From Gongronella butleri (lineage: Eukaryota; Mucoromycota; Mucoromycetes; Mucorales; Cunninghamellaceae): a DNA stretch of 64,000 nucleotides. Shown here in pieces: positions 30,524-42,259 of the stretch. The notes under the pieces are model-generated. The model made no database searches and had not been told where the DNA came from. It saw nothing but the letters and a program-made list of their open reading frames with translations. Numbering within the stretch: the first letter of the stretch is position 1; the number at the start of each line of letters is the position of its first letter. The translations under genes were made by a program, and so were the position numbers. The stretch spans positions 310,001 through 374,000 of the forward strand of contig JAIWZP010000021.1 of assembly GCA_025201375.1 (NCBI GenBank). Reading direction: 5' to 3'.

Positions 30524-32704
30524 ATGTACGATTCCGACGAAGAAGACATTGACTGCCCTCTTTGTATGGAAGAGCTGGATATTGCCGACCGCAATTTCAG
30601 ACCTTGCACTTGCGGATACCAGGTAAAGCAACCGGCGAAATCGCAAAAAATGGAAAAAAGGACCCTGTTGACCACTCGTTTTCTGGACTTGCTTGCATCT
30701 AGATCTGTCGCTTTTGTTGGCATCATATCAAGGAGAACTTGAATGGCCGGTGTCCGGCTTGGTAAGCCCGTCAAACGACAAGCAATGCCCTGTTAATGGC
30801 TCATTTGTCCCCCTTTTTTTCTCATTTAGTCGACGAGAGTATTCTGAGCAAATGGCCGAGTTTCAACCTGTCAGCGCAGACGAGTAAGGCCCCCGTTGTC
30901 CCCCCCCCTTTTTTTTTTGCGAACAAAAATATACTAATTACTCTTTTTTGTAGAATTGCGCGCATCAAGCGAGAAAAAAAGGAAAAGGAGCGGCAGCAAA
31001 AGGACATGGAGGCCGTTAATCGACGCCACTTGGCCAACATGCGTGTTGTTCAAAAGAATCTCGTCTATGTCATTGGCCTCCATCCCAAGTATGCCACGGA
31101 AGATGTAAGTTTTTGGGGCTTGATTGGCAAGGAAATTGGCTCGCGAAAAATGGGAAAACACGACTGATCTTTTTTTTTCGCGACATTTTAGATCATTCGG
31201 TCCAGTGATTACTTTGGCCAATTCGGCAAGATTGCCAAGGTGGTGATCAACAAGCGCAATTTGCCACCAAATCAGCCTGGCGCCACGATGCAGCCTAGCG
31301 CCGCCATCTATGTCACCTATCATCGCAAGGAGGATGCCGACAAGGCCATCCAGACTGTGGATGGCCATACCATTGCTGGCCGGATCCTGAGGTACAAACT
31401 GTTTTTTCAAAAAAAAAAAAAAAAAAAAAAAAAGACAAAATAATCTCATTCTTTTTTTGTTTTCTACTTTTTTTTTTGTTTCCAGGGCGTCGTATGGCAC
31501 GACCAAGTACTGCACATACTATTTGCGCAACATGACGTGCCCGAATCCGAGCTGTTTGTATCTGCACGAGCCTGGCGAGGAGGCTGACACGATTTCCAAG
31601 GAGGAACTGGCGACGGGCAAGCACCGGATGCGCGACCAAATCACTAATGACGACGACGACGAACCCCCAAGTCAGCCGCTGCATTCACATCACCATTCGC
31701 ACCAGGCGCATCATCATCATCACCATCACCACCAACAGCCGCACCATTACGCGTCGGATCAACCGCATCACCACCATCAACACCACCACCAGCACCACCA
31801 ACATCACCAAAACCACCATCATCCATCGTCGCCGTCCATTTCCAATCACGACTTCCCTCCCGTGGGCTCGTCATCGGCTGCCAGCACGCCATTGTCGTCT
31901 CACCGCAAGAAACCGGCATCTTCGTCTTCTGCGGTGCCATTGGCAGCGACAATGGACGATGATGAGCGCTCGGCACTGCCTGCGACGGCGTCTTGGGCGA
32001 AATTGGGCGGTAGCGGCAGCCATCCGTCGACGCCTGTGCTGAAATCGGCGTTACCGGAGCGTACATTGACGCCTGATCACTTTGGTCCTCCCTTGGCGGT
32101 GGCCGCCGCCCCCAAACAACCTGCGCAGCCCCCACCTCTGTCGCCCAACACGCTCAAGCGCAAGTTGGACAAGAAGAAGCGCAAAGAGTTGCAACGATCG
32201 TCGACTTCGACCAACAACAGCATCAAATCCAAATCATCGTCGTCCGCCACGTCGTCGCACGATTCCACGCCCATCCTCGCCACGCAATTCCCCGTCCAGC
32301 CATCCCCGCAGGTCAACCCTACTACATATGCAGGCATGAACGATGCTCTCATCAGCTTTGTTCTTGGTGATGCCATGCAACATGTCGGCTGGCTCACACC
32401 GGATGCTCTCACCGACGAGCCTCGCGTCGGTGTCACGGCCCTGTATGACGACAATGACATGCCTACACAACAGCCAAATAACAATAACACACAGCTGCTC
32501 GAAGACCAATTCCAACAATTGTCTCTGCAGAAATCATTGCTTGACACACCCATCAATACACTCGACTTTCTGCTCAACACTGTGCCTACACCCACGTATC
32601 GCGGCTCCTTCAATCCCTTTGCCCATCAGATCTTGCGTGCTACAGGCAATCTCTTCGAGTCCCCCATGCGAAAAACCTCGCGCTTTGGCTTTGCCCAGAT
32701 GTAA
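30524..32704 (+). CDS. NOT4: NOT4, CCR4-NOT E3 ubiquitin ligase
   Basis: Six exons, about 590 residues. The N-terminal C4C4 RING uses CPLCMEEL, CTCGYQICRFCW and NGRCPAC (residues ~11-53), the arrangement specific to NOT4/CNOT4. A basic coiled coil follows (RIKREKKEKERQQKDME), then an RRM starting NLVYVIGLHPKYA and GQFGKIAKVVIN, and a CCCH finger C-TYYLRNMTCPNPSCLYLH. By family it is the E3 of the CCR4-NOT complex, acting in co-translational quality control and mRNA decay. The C-terminal half is low complexity: long His runs (31,680-31,830), Ser/Pro tracts, a basic KRKLDKKKRKELQ patch, and a final FNPFAHQI...SRFGFAQM. Upstream exons each begin at clean acceptors. Confidence 0.95.
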
Positions 32705-33989
32705 AATCGCCCCTCTTTCCCCCCAATCGTGCTGGCTGCTTGCTCTCCCCTCTTGTTTCCCAATTACCCTTCGATTATAACTACAGTAATTAAAAAAAAA
32801 AAGAACTCGTTGCATCCCTCCTTTTTTTCCGTTTAAACTATTTTTTTTTGTCACGTCGACCCACGGCGGCACCCACGAGTAAATTTGAGCGCGTACCAAA
32901 GGGGCGCACTGGATAATGATCGCGTCAATGCACCTATTGTTTACCCATAACAACCGAAATAGACCCTTTTAACTTTTAGTCGCGACGAAACGTCCAAACA
33001 TATATTGAAAACATGCTTCCCAATATGATCAGTCATGTTTCTGGTAATGGCTCGCATGCTTTGTTTTGATTAGGAATCTCTGGCGTGTCGCCGTCGCGTA
33101 AATCGCGCCCAATTCCCAATTGCATCAATTTAGGCACTGACTGCGGCAAGTACGCGTCGCCCTGCATCTCCACGGCACATGACGCGCCTTTGGAGACGGC
33201 TCGTGTGTGGTACTATTATGAAGTCTCTGACACGTGAACTCGTCCAGAAAAGGCGCGTCGTATTCTAAACAAAAAGTCATTGCTAATTTTTTTTTCGCAC
33301 CCACCAGCATTAAACGAGGTGATTCACATTGAATTGGCAACTAGTGCGTGAGGGACCAGAAGCAGGCACGTTCAGCTGCATCAAAATCATAGCACGCTTC
33401 AGAAAGAACTTGTGATATTATATTCCTTTTGTTATGAAAGATCCGATGATTCAAATGCTGCGCCCAGATTTTTCAAATGATTCGAAACAGGCACAGAAAA
33501 GCATGTTTCTCCAAGTTCACCCCCATCGTAATAAATCAGTTTAAAAGGCAGTTAATGTAAAAAAAAAAAAAAATAGGGAGTGACACGCTAATTTTGCACA
33601 TTTGTGCTTGAAACAAAACCAAAATAACAACCTCAAATGGCTTCCAATCATTGCAAGGGATCAACCCCTGCATCTTTTGTGCGTTGTCGTGGAAGTGCAA
33701 CATGCTGTGTTCTATCCATTTCCAAAAGGATCAGACAAAAACTGTTTGATTCATTGAAAGCGGACAACGTTCTTCCAACCGGCTATCCATTTAAATATGA
33801 ATGGATGCGTGTGCGTGTCTTTTTCTACTGGGGTAAGCTCCACCACGATCATGGCAACAATTTGGAGCATAACAGTTGAATTTGTAAAAATTAGAGTAAA
33901 TGTCAATATAGTCGACAACGTCCAGATCAAATTTCAGTTTTTAATTGTTTTACGAAAAGAGAAGAGCTCAAAGGTCCATTTGGTCCCTC
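32705..33989. other. Intergenic region 3' of NOT4
   Basis: No gene seen. The DNA becomes AT-rich after ~32,950; short open frames (33,637-33,879) have no family resemblance and no splice context. Confidence 0.4.
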
Positions 33990-34720
33990 CTCGGGAGCAT
34001 CACGACTAATGGATGGCACACAATCGAGATTTCCAAAACCACGAATTTCCCAAGGGGTGCAGTCGAGGACGTGAAAATCGTAAAATTTAAGTCCTCGGAT
34101 CGCCAAGCCCTTCAAGTATACAGTAAACACGCCCCGTTCATCGGTGAAAACACAATAAAAATTAGGGGTCCATTGATAAGATTTCGCATAAAATACAAAT
34201 TGCCTGTTATTTTCGTCTCAAGCCAAAGTCGACTAAATTTGGTCGCAGCGCGCTGAAAGTCATTCCATCAGAAAGAGCATGCCTTGAAGCGTTTGCGGGA
34301 CACAAATGATCGCTGAAAAGATAAAGATTTTGGCAGAATTGACGCGATAGAAAGTTACGCCTACGGATTCGACGCGCCGTAAATCGCGCTACCGTCGTCG
34401 TATCTGTTGCCTTTTCGTATCAAAGTTATGCTTCTGGAGCCAATCTTGCTACTGGATGCGTCGGCGCAGATCTACGAGCATGTTCTTCCCGCGCAATTCA
34501 CGGTTGAAGTTTTAAACTAAAATCGCCCATTGCTCGCTACCCAACAGATGGAGTGCCCTCTTTTTTGCAATGTTTGTTGGTTTTGCCATGTCCTTTGTCT
34601 TGTCTGTAAGTTTGGAGCAATTCTGCACATCCTGATTTCAACTTTTTGGTTTGGGGGCTCGCCATGGCTAAAATTTGAGTTGCATGTGGCGCACCACCAA
34701 GGACTTTTGGCAGCTGCGAA
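33990..34720 (+). repeat. Repeat family B, copy B1
   Basis: Direct repeat of 58,200-58,900. Shared ordered landmarks: AAGGGGTGCAG...GAAAAT..AAAATTTA.GTCCTC, CCTTGAA, GAAAGAGCATG, TCGACGCG...TAAA.CGCG, GATGCGTCGGCG, GTTCTTCCCG, TTTGCGGTTGAA-like, CCAACAGAT, TTTGGCGCAATTCTG-like and AAAATTTGA.TTGC.TGTGGCGC. No coding frame is conserved. Confidence 0.7.
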
Positions 34721-34899
34721 TTGCATCCCGCTCTGTTTTCTAGCTCATATTTTTTTTACAACAGTACACATTTCGGTGGCCAGTGGGATTAGGTTGGCGA
34801 GATACAAGCACACTTGCCTCTAAATATGAAATTTTATAGGGCACGTGGATGGGATCCCGTTCAAGTGCATTCAAACTTGTAACAGCTACCGAATGGCAT

Positions 34900-35240
34900 C
34901 AGGCCTCAAGGATTTCAGGCAGAAAACGCGACAAGAAACTAGACGCTTGACTGCCAACCATCGCTAATTATTGATTTTTGACAGTTTACTGGATGCATGG
35001 TGCAGCACCGCCTGAACTTACGCGCACCAATAGGTTCTACCGTGAATGAGACGTGTTGTAGCATGTCGTTGGGATGGTATGGCGATCCGAGGACAGCTTG
35101 AAAACTGACGATTGGCCCCATTTTGAAATTTTTCATTTTAAATTGCCATTGCACGCCATCGATCAGTCGTAATGCCCTGCGAGTGGGCTCATTCGAACGA
35201 CAAAGCTTGAGAAGCGTAATTAATTGCAACTGTATTCACC
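34900..35240 (+). repeat. Repeat family C, copy C2
   Basis: Direct-orientation relative of 2,940-3,230, sharing a GCCATTGCACGCCATC core and the flanking order. Degenerate. Confidence 0.45.
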
Positions 35241-35717
35241 AGAGATTGAGATATCTCATCGAATTCATCAAGAATTCGCGTGAATTTGCGTAAATTGGGC
35301 CGCCAGCATTGCGGGAAATTGTGCATAAGAACACGACGCGTTCGCCATGTGTTGTCGCGTTATTTGTACACCTATTAAAAAAAAAAAGAAACAGGCTTTG
35401 CTGGGCGGCAGGGACTCCCATTTGCCCTTTTACGCGTTCTCTTTTTCATTTCCAGAGCTTTCTGGGCGCCGATCAGGTGGCAACGGAGCGCCATCGGGGT
35501 GCGTGATCCTGGGACGCGTTGGGTCGTGATCTAAAAAGTCGGCGGGGGTCATGTGCGACCGTGCATGATGGCGGTCATCGTGGCAAGTGTGGGTTACACG
35601 GGCTACTTTTTTTTTTTTTTTTTTTACCTTTTTCTTCCTCGTCCTGTCGCTCGATACCCTCGTTTTGCCCCAAGGCACCCCCGTCTCTTGCTTTTTCAGC
35701 TACATTTTCTCCATTTA
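35241..35717. other. 5' flank of the UPF0220 gene
   Basis: Nothing coding. A T-run (35,608-35,626) and a CT-rich sense leader ending TCTCCATTTA lie just before the ATG at 35718. Confidence 0.45.
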
Positions 35718-36512
35718 ATGAGTGAACGTGTTTTTCGTTGCAGCGGCTGCTGCTCACTCGGTGGCAAAGGACGCCTCATCGGCGTGTACATGGCAGGCGC
35801 ACTGGTAACACCTCGGGTCTTGCCCGCTTGGCGCGGACCTTATCACGGTCACGGTTGCTTGGCGTGGAAAAAGGGGACCACGCTGATTTTTTTTCTCTTT
35901 TTCTTTTTAAAAAAAGTTTGCTCTTGCTTGGTGGTTCTTTGTGGACGGGCTATGCACGAGCGAGCCTGGCCTCGTCGGCTTTGAAGACTGGGTCGGCGGT
36001 ATTCTGGCCACATTGGGCATGATAGTGTAAGGTCTGTGTGTGTGGCACCTCCGAGCACGCGTGTGCAAAAGTGCCCACTTTTTTTTATGTATGTTTAGGG
36101 TCAATCTGATTGACAAGGAGGCATTGCGAGGTACCGATTACGACGACCGTGTCCCGTGGCGCGCTCGTCTCTTCCTCTTCATCGTAAGAAAATGGAAAAA
36201 AAACAAGCAATGGACGCCAATTCATGCAAACATGATGCTCCTCTAGGGCTTTGCCTTGATGGCCGGTGGTTTTGCCGGCTCAGTGACGGTGCTTGTCGTC
36301 AAGTACACGACAAAAATGGATCCTGTGCCTTATGTGGGCATCACGGACGTCGTGCAAACCAGTTTGATCATGTTTAGGTAATGCAAATGGCGCGTCAAAC
36401 CCTAAATGCGCGTCGTGCCGCGCGCTAGTTTGCTCACCTTGCTTCTCGTTTTGTTAGCACGGCCGTGCTGTGGTTATCACAAAAAGACGATGACCGACTT
36501 GTGCTTTGGTAA
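35718..36512 (+). CDS. UPF0220 family membrane protein (VPS68/TMEM50-like)
   Basis: Five exons, 155 residues, ATG 35718, stop TAA 36510-36512. Four membrane segments are visible: GVYMAGALFALAWWFFVDG, WVGGILATLGMIVVNLID, RLFLFIGFALMAGGFAGSVTVLV and QTSLIMFSTAVLWLSQ. The motifs FEDW, GTLGMIxVNLIDK-like and FALMAGGFAGS are diagnostic for the family, whose yeast member Vps68 and animal members TMEM50A/B act in the endosome/Golgi system. A Cys-rich RCSGCCSLGGKG precedes helix 1 and reads straight from the ATG, so no extra exon is needed. Length matches the family (150-185). Confidence 0.9.
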
Positions 36513-36833
36513 CTGGCATGCTTGTTGGTTTTTTTTTTCTTTTTCTTTTCATTTGTATTGCGATCCCCCCTCCCATTGAATCCACGTGCCGCTCTGCTGG
36601 ATGTCATCTTTGACCAAGCCAAGAATGTCTTTTGTGGGACTCTTGTAGCCTTTGCATTGTTCTCCTTTTTTGCGTGTGTACCTTTTTTTATGTGGCGTAC
36701 TATAAAAAATAAATTGGCCCATCTTGCATTTAGGTTTTCCATGACGCGCGCAAGCGTGTCAATGCCCCTCTCTCTTTTTTTTTTTTTCTGTCTGCTTAAT
36801 TTTTTAGAAAAAACGGGCCATTTTACTTGACAA
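36513..36833. other. Intergenic spacer with T-rich leader
   Basis: 321 bp between the UPF0220 and 3D-domain genes, same strand. T-runs lie at 36,530-36,550 and 36,775-36,787. Only pyrimidine-coded frames are open. Confidence 0.45.
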
Positions 36834-37982
36834 ATGCGGTTTTGTGCTATTCTTTGCGTGTCTGCGGCGCTTTTGGTGTCGACGAGCTTGGCGTGCAGCG
36901 ACGATGATGAAGGGCACCACCATCATGAGCTACATGATATGCACCGTCGCGGTCGTCGTCATATGCTGGACAATGATTATGAGGAGTTCCATTTGCACCT
37001 GGACGACACGAATGACACGAATCGCACGCTTGAGCTGCTGCAGCGATTCAACAACTCTAACATTGGGCCTGAGCGCCTGTTCCGCAGCAAAGCGTACGCG
37101 ACAAAGCAGGATGGGCGCCCAGCGAATAAAAAAAGTGTCGTCCACCATAATGCCGCGGGGAATCCCATCGTCCCTGGATGCTACAGAGATCTGCGCGGCT
37201 CGGCGGGCTTGACCATGTATTGGATCCCCAAGGAGAACGAATGGGACATCACGGACGAGGGCATGCGCATCTTGCTCGACAAGAACCCTCACTCCACCAT
37301 GGTTGACCTCAAATCCCCTGATGGCAAGGTCCTTGCCACTGTTTCGCAGCCATTTTACCAAAAATGCCGAATGGAAGGAACGGTAAAATGGCAAAAAGAA
37401 CGAAATAATTTCCGCGTCGTCCGTCCCCCCCCCTGACGTCGCGCTTCCCAATTCATGCCATTCAAGCAATTCATGCTTCTTTTTTACTTTTTTTTTTTTT
37501 TTGCTTAGTGTCTCCTTGCAAATGGTGACTTGATCAATCTGTCGTCGGACGAGGCAGACACGTTTTACGTGATTGGGCGCAAGGACCGCACAGCCAACTT
37601 TTTTGGGTGGGGCTCTGGCAAGCAAAATCTTGTGCCCTACGTGAGTGTTGCCGTCAATGACCTCCCTCTGGGCCAAACCCTGTACATCCCCGAGCTGGAT
37701 GGCGCGAATCTTGGAAATGGTCTTGCGCACAATGGCTGTGTGCGTGTCGATGATGACGGCTGGTCCTTTGGCGGCTGCCAATTGGACTTGTTTGTCATTT
37801 CGTACGTCGATCACTTGTACCTGGACCTCGAGCTCGGTGGTGAGGACATGATCCACCCCGTCATCCGCGAATGCACGCCCATGAACTATGTCAATGCCGA
37901 GCATTTACGATATGTTCATGCCAATGCTGCACCGGAGACCATCCCCAAGGTGATGGTCGACAAGATGACGCCACTTGCCTAG
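36834..37982 (+). CDS. Secreted protein with a C-terminal 3D (Asp-Asp-Asp) double-psi barrel domain
   Basis: Two exons, 36834-37382 and 37509-37982, give 340 residues. A signal peptide (MRFCAILCVSAALLVSTSLA, residues 1-20) precedes an acidic, His-rich segment (DDDEGHHHHEL), a middle domain with VPGCYRDLRGSAGLTMYWIP, and a C-terminal 3D domain: VSVAVNDLPLGQTLYIPEL, HNGCVRVDDDGWSFGGCQLDLFV. The family aspartates lie in VNDL, VDDDG and QLDLF. In bacteria 3D domains occur in MltA-type lytic transglycosylases and Rpf/YabE-like proteins; fungal copies are secreted and uncharacterised. A wall-polysaccharide role is inference. NDT and NNS sequons suggest N-glycosylation. The middle domain spans the single intron (MEGT|CLLANGD). 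The gene converges on GCDH with 122 bp between stop codons. Confidence 0.82.
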
Positions 37983-38104
37983 AAAATAATAAATTGGGAG
38001 TTGGAGGCGACGAAAGAACTCCTGTTTGTGCGGGGCCACGTGAATTGACGCGCCCTTATTTTTTTTTAATTTCAAAACAAAGAGAATGATGCTACAAAAA
38101 ATGT

Positions 38105-39680
38105 CTATTTAAAGGCGGGGATGTCGGTGATGGCACGGCCAAGGATCAGGGCGTGCATGTCCTTTGTGCCCTCGTAAGTGACGACGGCCTCGAGGTTGGC
38201 GGCGTGGCGGATGATGTTATATTCAGCAGAGATGCCATTGCCACCAAGAATATCGCGAGCCTCGCGGGCGATTTCCAAGGCCTTGACGGTGGAATTGCGC
38301 TTGATCATGGAGATCATCTCGGGGGCCAATTGCTGCGAATCCTTCAAGCGGCCGACCTGCAGACACGCTTGCAGGCCAATGGCGATTTCCGTGTTAAAGT
38401 CGGCGAGTTTCTTTTGGATGAGCTGGTTGGCCGCGAGGGGGCGGCCGAATTGCTTGCGTTCGAGGGCATAGGTGCGCGCAGTGTCGAGGCAGGACTCGGC
38501 GGCACCGAGGGCACCCCAAGCAATGCCGTAGCGCGCATTGTTCAAGCAGCCAAAGGGACCCTTGAGGCCCTTGACGTTGGGAAGCAGGTTCTCAGCGGGG
38601 ACCTCGACATTGTCCATCATGATCATGCCCGTGATGGACGCGCGCAGCGCCATCTTGCCGTGGATCGTCGGCGTCTCCAGGCCAGCCATGCCGCGCTCCA
38701 AAATGAAGCCGCGAATCGCGCCACCTTCCTCCTCGTTGCGCGCCCACACAATAAATACATCCGCAATGGGCGAATTCGTGATCCACGTCTTGCTGCCATT
38801 CAACACATAATGGCCATTCACCTTTTTGGCCGTCGTCTCCATGCTCGCAGGATCAGACCCGTGATTGGGCTCCGTCAAGCCAAAGGCGCCAATCTTTTCA
38901 CCCTTGGCTAAAAGTCAAAAAAAAAAAAAAATGAGAAAACGACGCGTCATCCCCTCTTGAAATTTTTAAAAGAGCAATTCTTACCGAGGATGGGCAAATA
39001 CTTTTCCTTTTGGGCCTCCGTGCCATAAGCATTGATGGGGTGCATGACCAAGGACGATTGCACAGACATGGCCGAGCGATAGCCAGAGTCGACACTGAAA
39101 AAATGGAAGTGCGACGCGTGAGCCAAACTTGGCCATTTGTATTTTTTTTTTCAATGGCTTACTATTCAACTTCACGGGCTGTCAGGCCATAGGAGACGGA
39201 CGAGACGCCGGCACAGCCATAGCCATCGATCGTGGAGCCCAGGAAGCCCAATTCGCCCATCTCGCTCATGATGTCCTTGTCAAACTCTATTAAGAAACGG
39301 CCGGTGAGATGACCCCGTGGGAAAATGGCCCTTGCATTTTGCTTTGCACGTTACTTTCTTCCAGGTAGCCTTGCGTCACACGAGGCTGCAACTTGTCCTG
39401 GCAATAGCTGCGAGCGGCATCTCTATCAAAGGTCGTGGGAAAATCAAAAAAAAAAAAAAAAGGGCAGAGAGGGGGGCGGTGAGACACTTGGCCATTGACT
39501 TGTTAAACATGGCTCAGGGCTTTTTTTTTACCTGACAAGCTGTTCCTCTTCGGTGAGCTGGCTGTCGAGATTCAAGGGGTCGCGCCAGTCGTATTTGACA
39601 AACGAGCTGGACTTGGAGGCCATGGAGCGCGATTGCATGGGGCGCGCCAGGGCGGCAACGAGTCGACTGCGAGCGAGCAT
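38105..39680 (-). CDS. Glutaryl-CoA dehydrogenase, mitochondrial
   Basis: Five exons, about 420 residues, ATG 39680, stop 38105. The N-terminus [19 protein letters not shown] is a basic amphipathic mitochondrial presequence. The mature protein starts [20 protein letters not shown], the glutaryl-CoA dehydrogenase-type leader. Then come MGELGFLG and [49 protein letters not shown] (FAD/substrate signature), [64 protein letters not shown], and [19 protein letters not shown]. The catalytic Glu lies in the [10 protein letters not shown] segment. It oxidises and decarboxylates glutaryl-CoA to crotonyl-CoA in lysine, hydroxylysine and tryptophan breakdown, passing electrons to ETF. A related acyl-CoA dehydrogenase is the main alternative; the YDWRDPL start and GCAG motif argue for GCDH. 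Confidence 0.93.
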
Positions 39681-41488
39681 AGTGGGATGTATAAGTAAAA
39701 AAAGAAAGCGGTGTGGGGTAAAAAAAGAAGAACAATCGTAAAAAGAGGGCCAATTGGGCCTTGCCCCCCTTTTTATCTATGCCCCGCGTCCAACCGCACC
39801 ACCGGATTCGCTCTGATCCCAACCACAAAAGGCAATCCATGGCTAAAAGTTTGATTCACGCGTGTCATCACAATTGTTGATTGAAAAGTGTGGGGAACAA
39901 TGTCGCAGGTGTCCAAGAGTCGCCCTTTACCATTCTTTTTGCGCTCCATCAAGCAGAAAAAAGCCATTGATATCATTTGTATACACGTCCAATTCACGAG
40001 TCTGTTGTCTGGATTTCTTACCGAGGAATTGCTCGTGGAACAAGGTTTGACATTACCCACGCCTGACATGAGTCAGCGCATGACCAAATCAGGCCAGTGG
40101 GCATCTTTTGGCTACTGATGACACCTGTCGCAGAGATGCTTCGTGTCGGTGGCGATGCGTAAGAAAAAAAAAAAAAAAAGAGGAGAGAGAACCTTGATCT
40201 GCTTTTGAGCCGATCCCAGCCGCTCATGGAAATAGTTAATTCCGTCTGCTATTTTTCTTTTTCGTCGGCAACGCGCGGCGCTGCGCCCGGCCGCTCCGCT
40301 CTCTCTTTTTAAATTTTTCGCATGTATCGCGAGCCTCAAGTCTAAAAGTCCTGATTTCTGCCATTCTTCTGACCAGCAGCTCACCCGATATTGCAAGTGC
40401 GTCGCTGTGATGGGTAGTTAAAAAAAAATGAGGCGCGACGCACCGACAACGAGTCGTAACACGGCCTTTGATCCAGTCGCACGGGCCAACATGTCGTCGT
40501 GTGCAATTCACACAGGCACCGCCGTTGTTGCACATACACAAACACGCTTTTACAGCATCGGAACATTCATGAAAAGCTACCTGCTGGTCATACCCAATGA
40601 CGCGCATGCACTCTGTTTTTCCAACTCATGCAAAAACTCTTTTTTTTTTTGTCAATAAATCAACAGAAACATCTATATTTTCTTGTTTTTTTGCCCATGC
40701 AACGTTCTATGATTTTGCTCGGTTGATGTTCAGTAAAAGTAACAACAAACCCGAGCAACGAAATCAAATTATATCCTTGAAACATGTTGAATATACGCTT
40801 TTCGTAGAATAATCAACAAAATCACGACCTGGTACGGGTTGCCCAGCCAATACTGTATAGTTTATTGCATTTGAATTACACCACACCTGCTGGCCGTCAC
40901 AATTGTACGACAATGTCCGTCTAGATTGTAGTAACTCGACCAAAGCCATTGATTTAAAAATAATCACAAATGGCCAATACTCATACTGTATTGTTCATTT
41001 TAGCCACTACAGTACAAACGTAAGTCATCTCAAAGAGACCATCGTGGGCTGCAAATTACTGTAAGACTTACACTGCAGCAGGTGCTGCGATGCTACGTAT
41101 GCATACAAAGATAAATTGGAAACATGTCAACTTTTCAGTGTTTCGTATTTTTCGCGTCGTTCCCATGGGCCGACTGTCTCCGCAGCAGCTACAGTAGTAT
41201 TTTGAAATGATGCAGCTTTGTTCGTTAATGCACCGTGCATACATGCACAAATTTGACTATTTGAGCTATCGCAAGAGTGAAAAAAGCAGTCAGCATCTTA
41301 GCAAGTGCCCGACAAAAGTCACAAATTCACGATTTTCATCTGCTGCTTTGGATTTTTGCACATATTTTTGCACATTAATCAAGCATTTGACCCGTCCATG
41401 TTTTAATCTCAGTGGATAGAAACTGACGCCGCGTGCTATCACTTCAATGCCTAAAGCATCGCGCTATGTACACTGCACATAAACGTAC
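39681..41488. other. 1.8-kb intergenic region without a supportable gene
   Basis: Short open frames have no family resemblance. The right half (40,600-41,488) is AT-rich with many TACTGTA/TACAGTA words (40,848, 40,990, 41,010, 41,190, 41,485), as elsewhere next to repeat A copies. Confidence 0.4.
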
Positions 41489-41606
41489 ATACAGTACCGT
41501 ATTTACCGTTTAAAACCAAAAAGCATGTTTTTCGGTTGACTTTGCCGGCCTGCTGTGCCTCCAGAAAATTTTTTACAGCCTACTGTACCCGCCCACCGAT
41601 GAAACC

Positions 41607-42259
41607 TGTCATGGTCCGGCCCGCTCTCACCCCTGTGTCCATGATGTTGTCTTCGGCGTCGACGCGTCCGACCTTGCTGGGCGGCGACGCTCGGCACGGG
41701 CTCGGCCTGGCGAGCTGCACGACGCTCTTGTCGAGCCGCGTAGCCGCGTATGCGGCGTGGTGCGGGTGGCAGCGAGCTTGTTGGCGTGTAAGACGGGTCA
41801 GTCATGTGGTGAGGGGGAATAACCTCTTTTATTGGTCAACACTAGGGGAGAGAGTTGGGGACGAGCGATGCTGGTGTTGAGAACGGTAAAGAAAAAGAAA
41901 AGAAAAAAAAAGGAAACAGACAGGAAAGGTAAGGAAAAAAAAAGAAGGGAAAAAAAAGGGGAAACAGGGGGGAGAGCCACGGCGTTGGCGACCAACGGAC
42001 GGGGGTCTGCCACCGAGGTCGCACAACAATGCCGAGCGGAATTAGGCGGGATTGGGCGCGTCGCGTCGCGCCCCGACGCGTAAAATAAAGGGAAAAAAAG
42101 GAAAACAGCGATTGCGCACGATCCAGAGGTGCCAGCGAGATGGGGAAAAGAGTGTTGAGAATCTGGCGACCTTGGGCGTGTGTTGGAGGTGGTTTGGTAA
42201 TCGGGCGAGGAGAAAGTGAGAAGAAAAAAAAAAGAATTTGTCCAGATGGGATCATGACA
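41607..42259. mobile_element. Solo LTR of an LTR retrotransposon (Ty3/Gypsy-type ends)
   Basis: 653 bp starting TGTCATGGTCC and ending GGGATCATGACA, so the ends are TG...CA with an imperfect 11-bp inverted repeat. It is flanked by the 5-bp duplication AAACC (41,602-41,606 and 42,260-42,264). In paralogous copy A1 the same place reads GATGAAACCTGCATCACGGC without interruption, so the empty site is seen. There is no internal coding region, which suggests LTR-LTR recombination. The inside is GC-rich at the left and purine-rich (A/G runs) around 41,885-41,960. The 5-bp duplication and TG/CA ends are typical of Ty3/Gypsy or Copia; superfamily is inferred. Confidence 0.85.

Noticed and set aside
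36930..37904. 324-residue frame opposite the 3D-domain gene
   Set aside because: It is an antisense shadow crossing the intron of a gene with signal peptide and recognisable domain.
38153..38911. 252-residue plus-strand frame over the dehydrogenase gene
   Set aside because: It is the antisense shadow of the clearly homologous glutaryl-CoA dehydrogenase exon.
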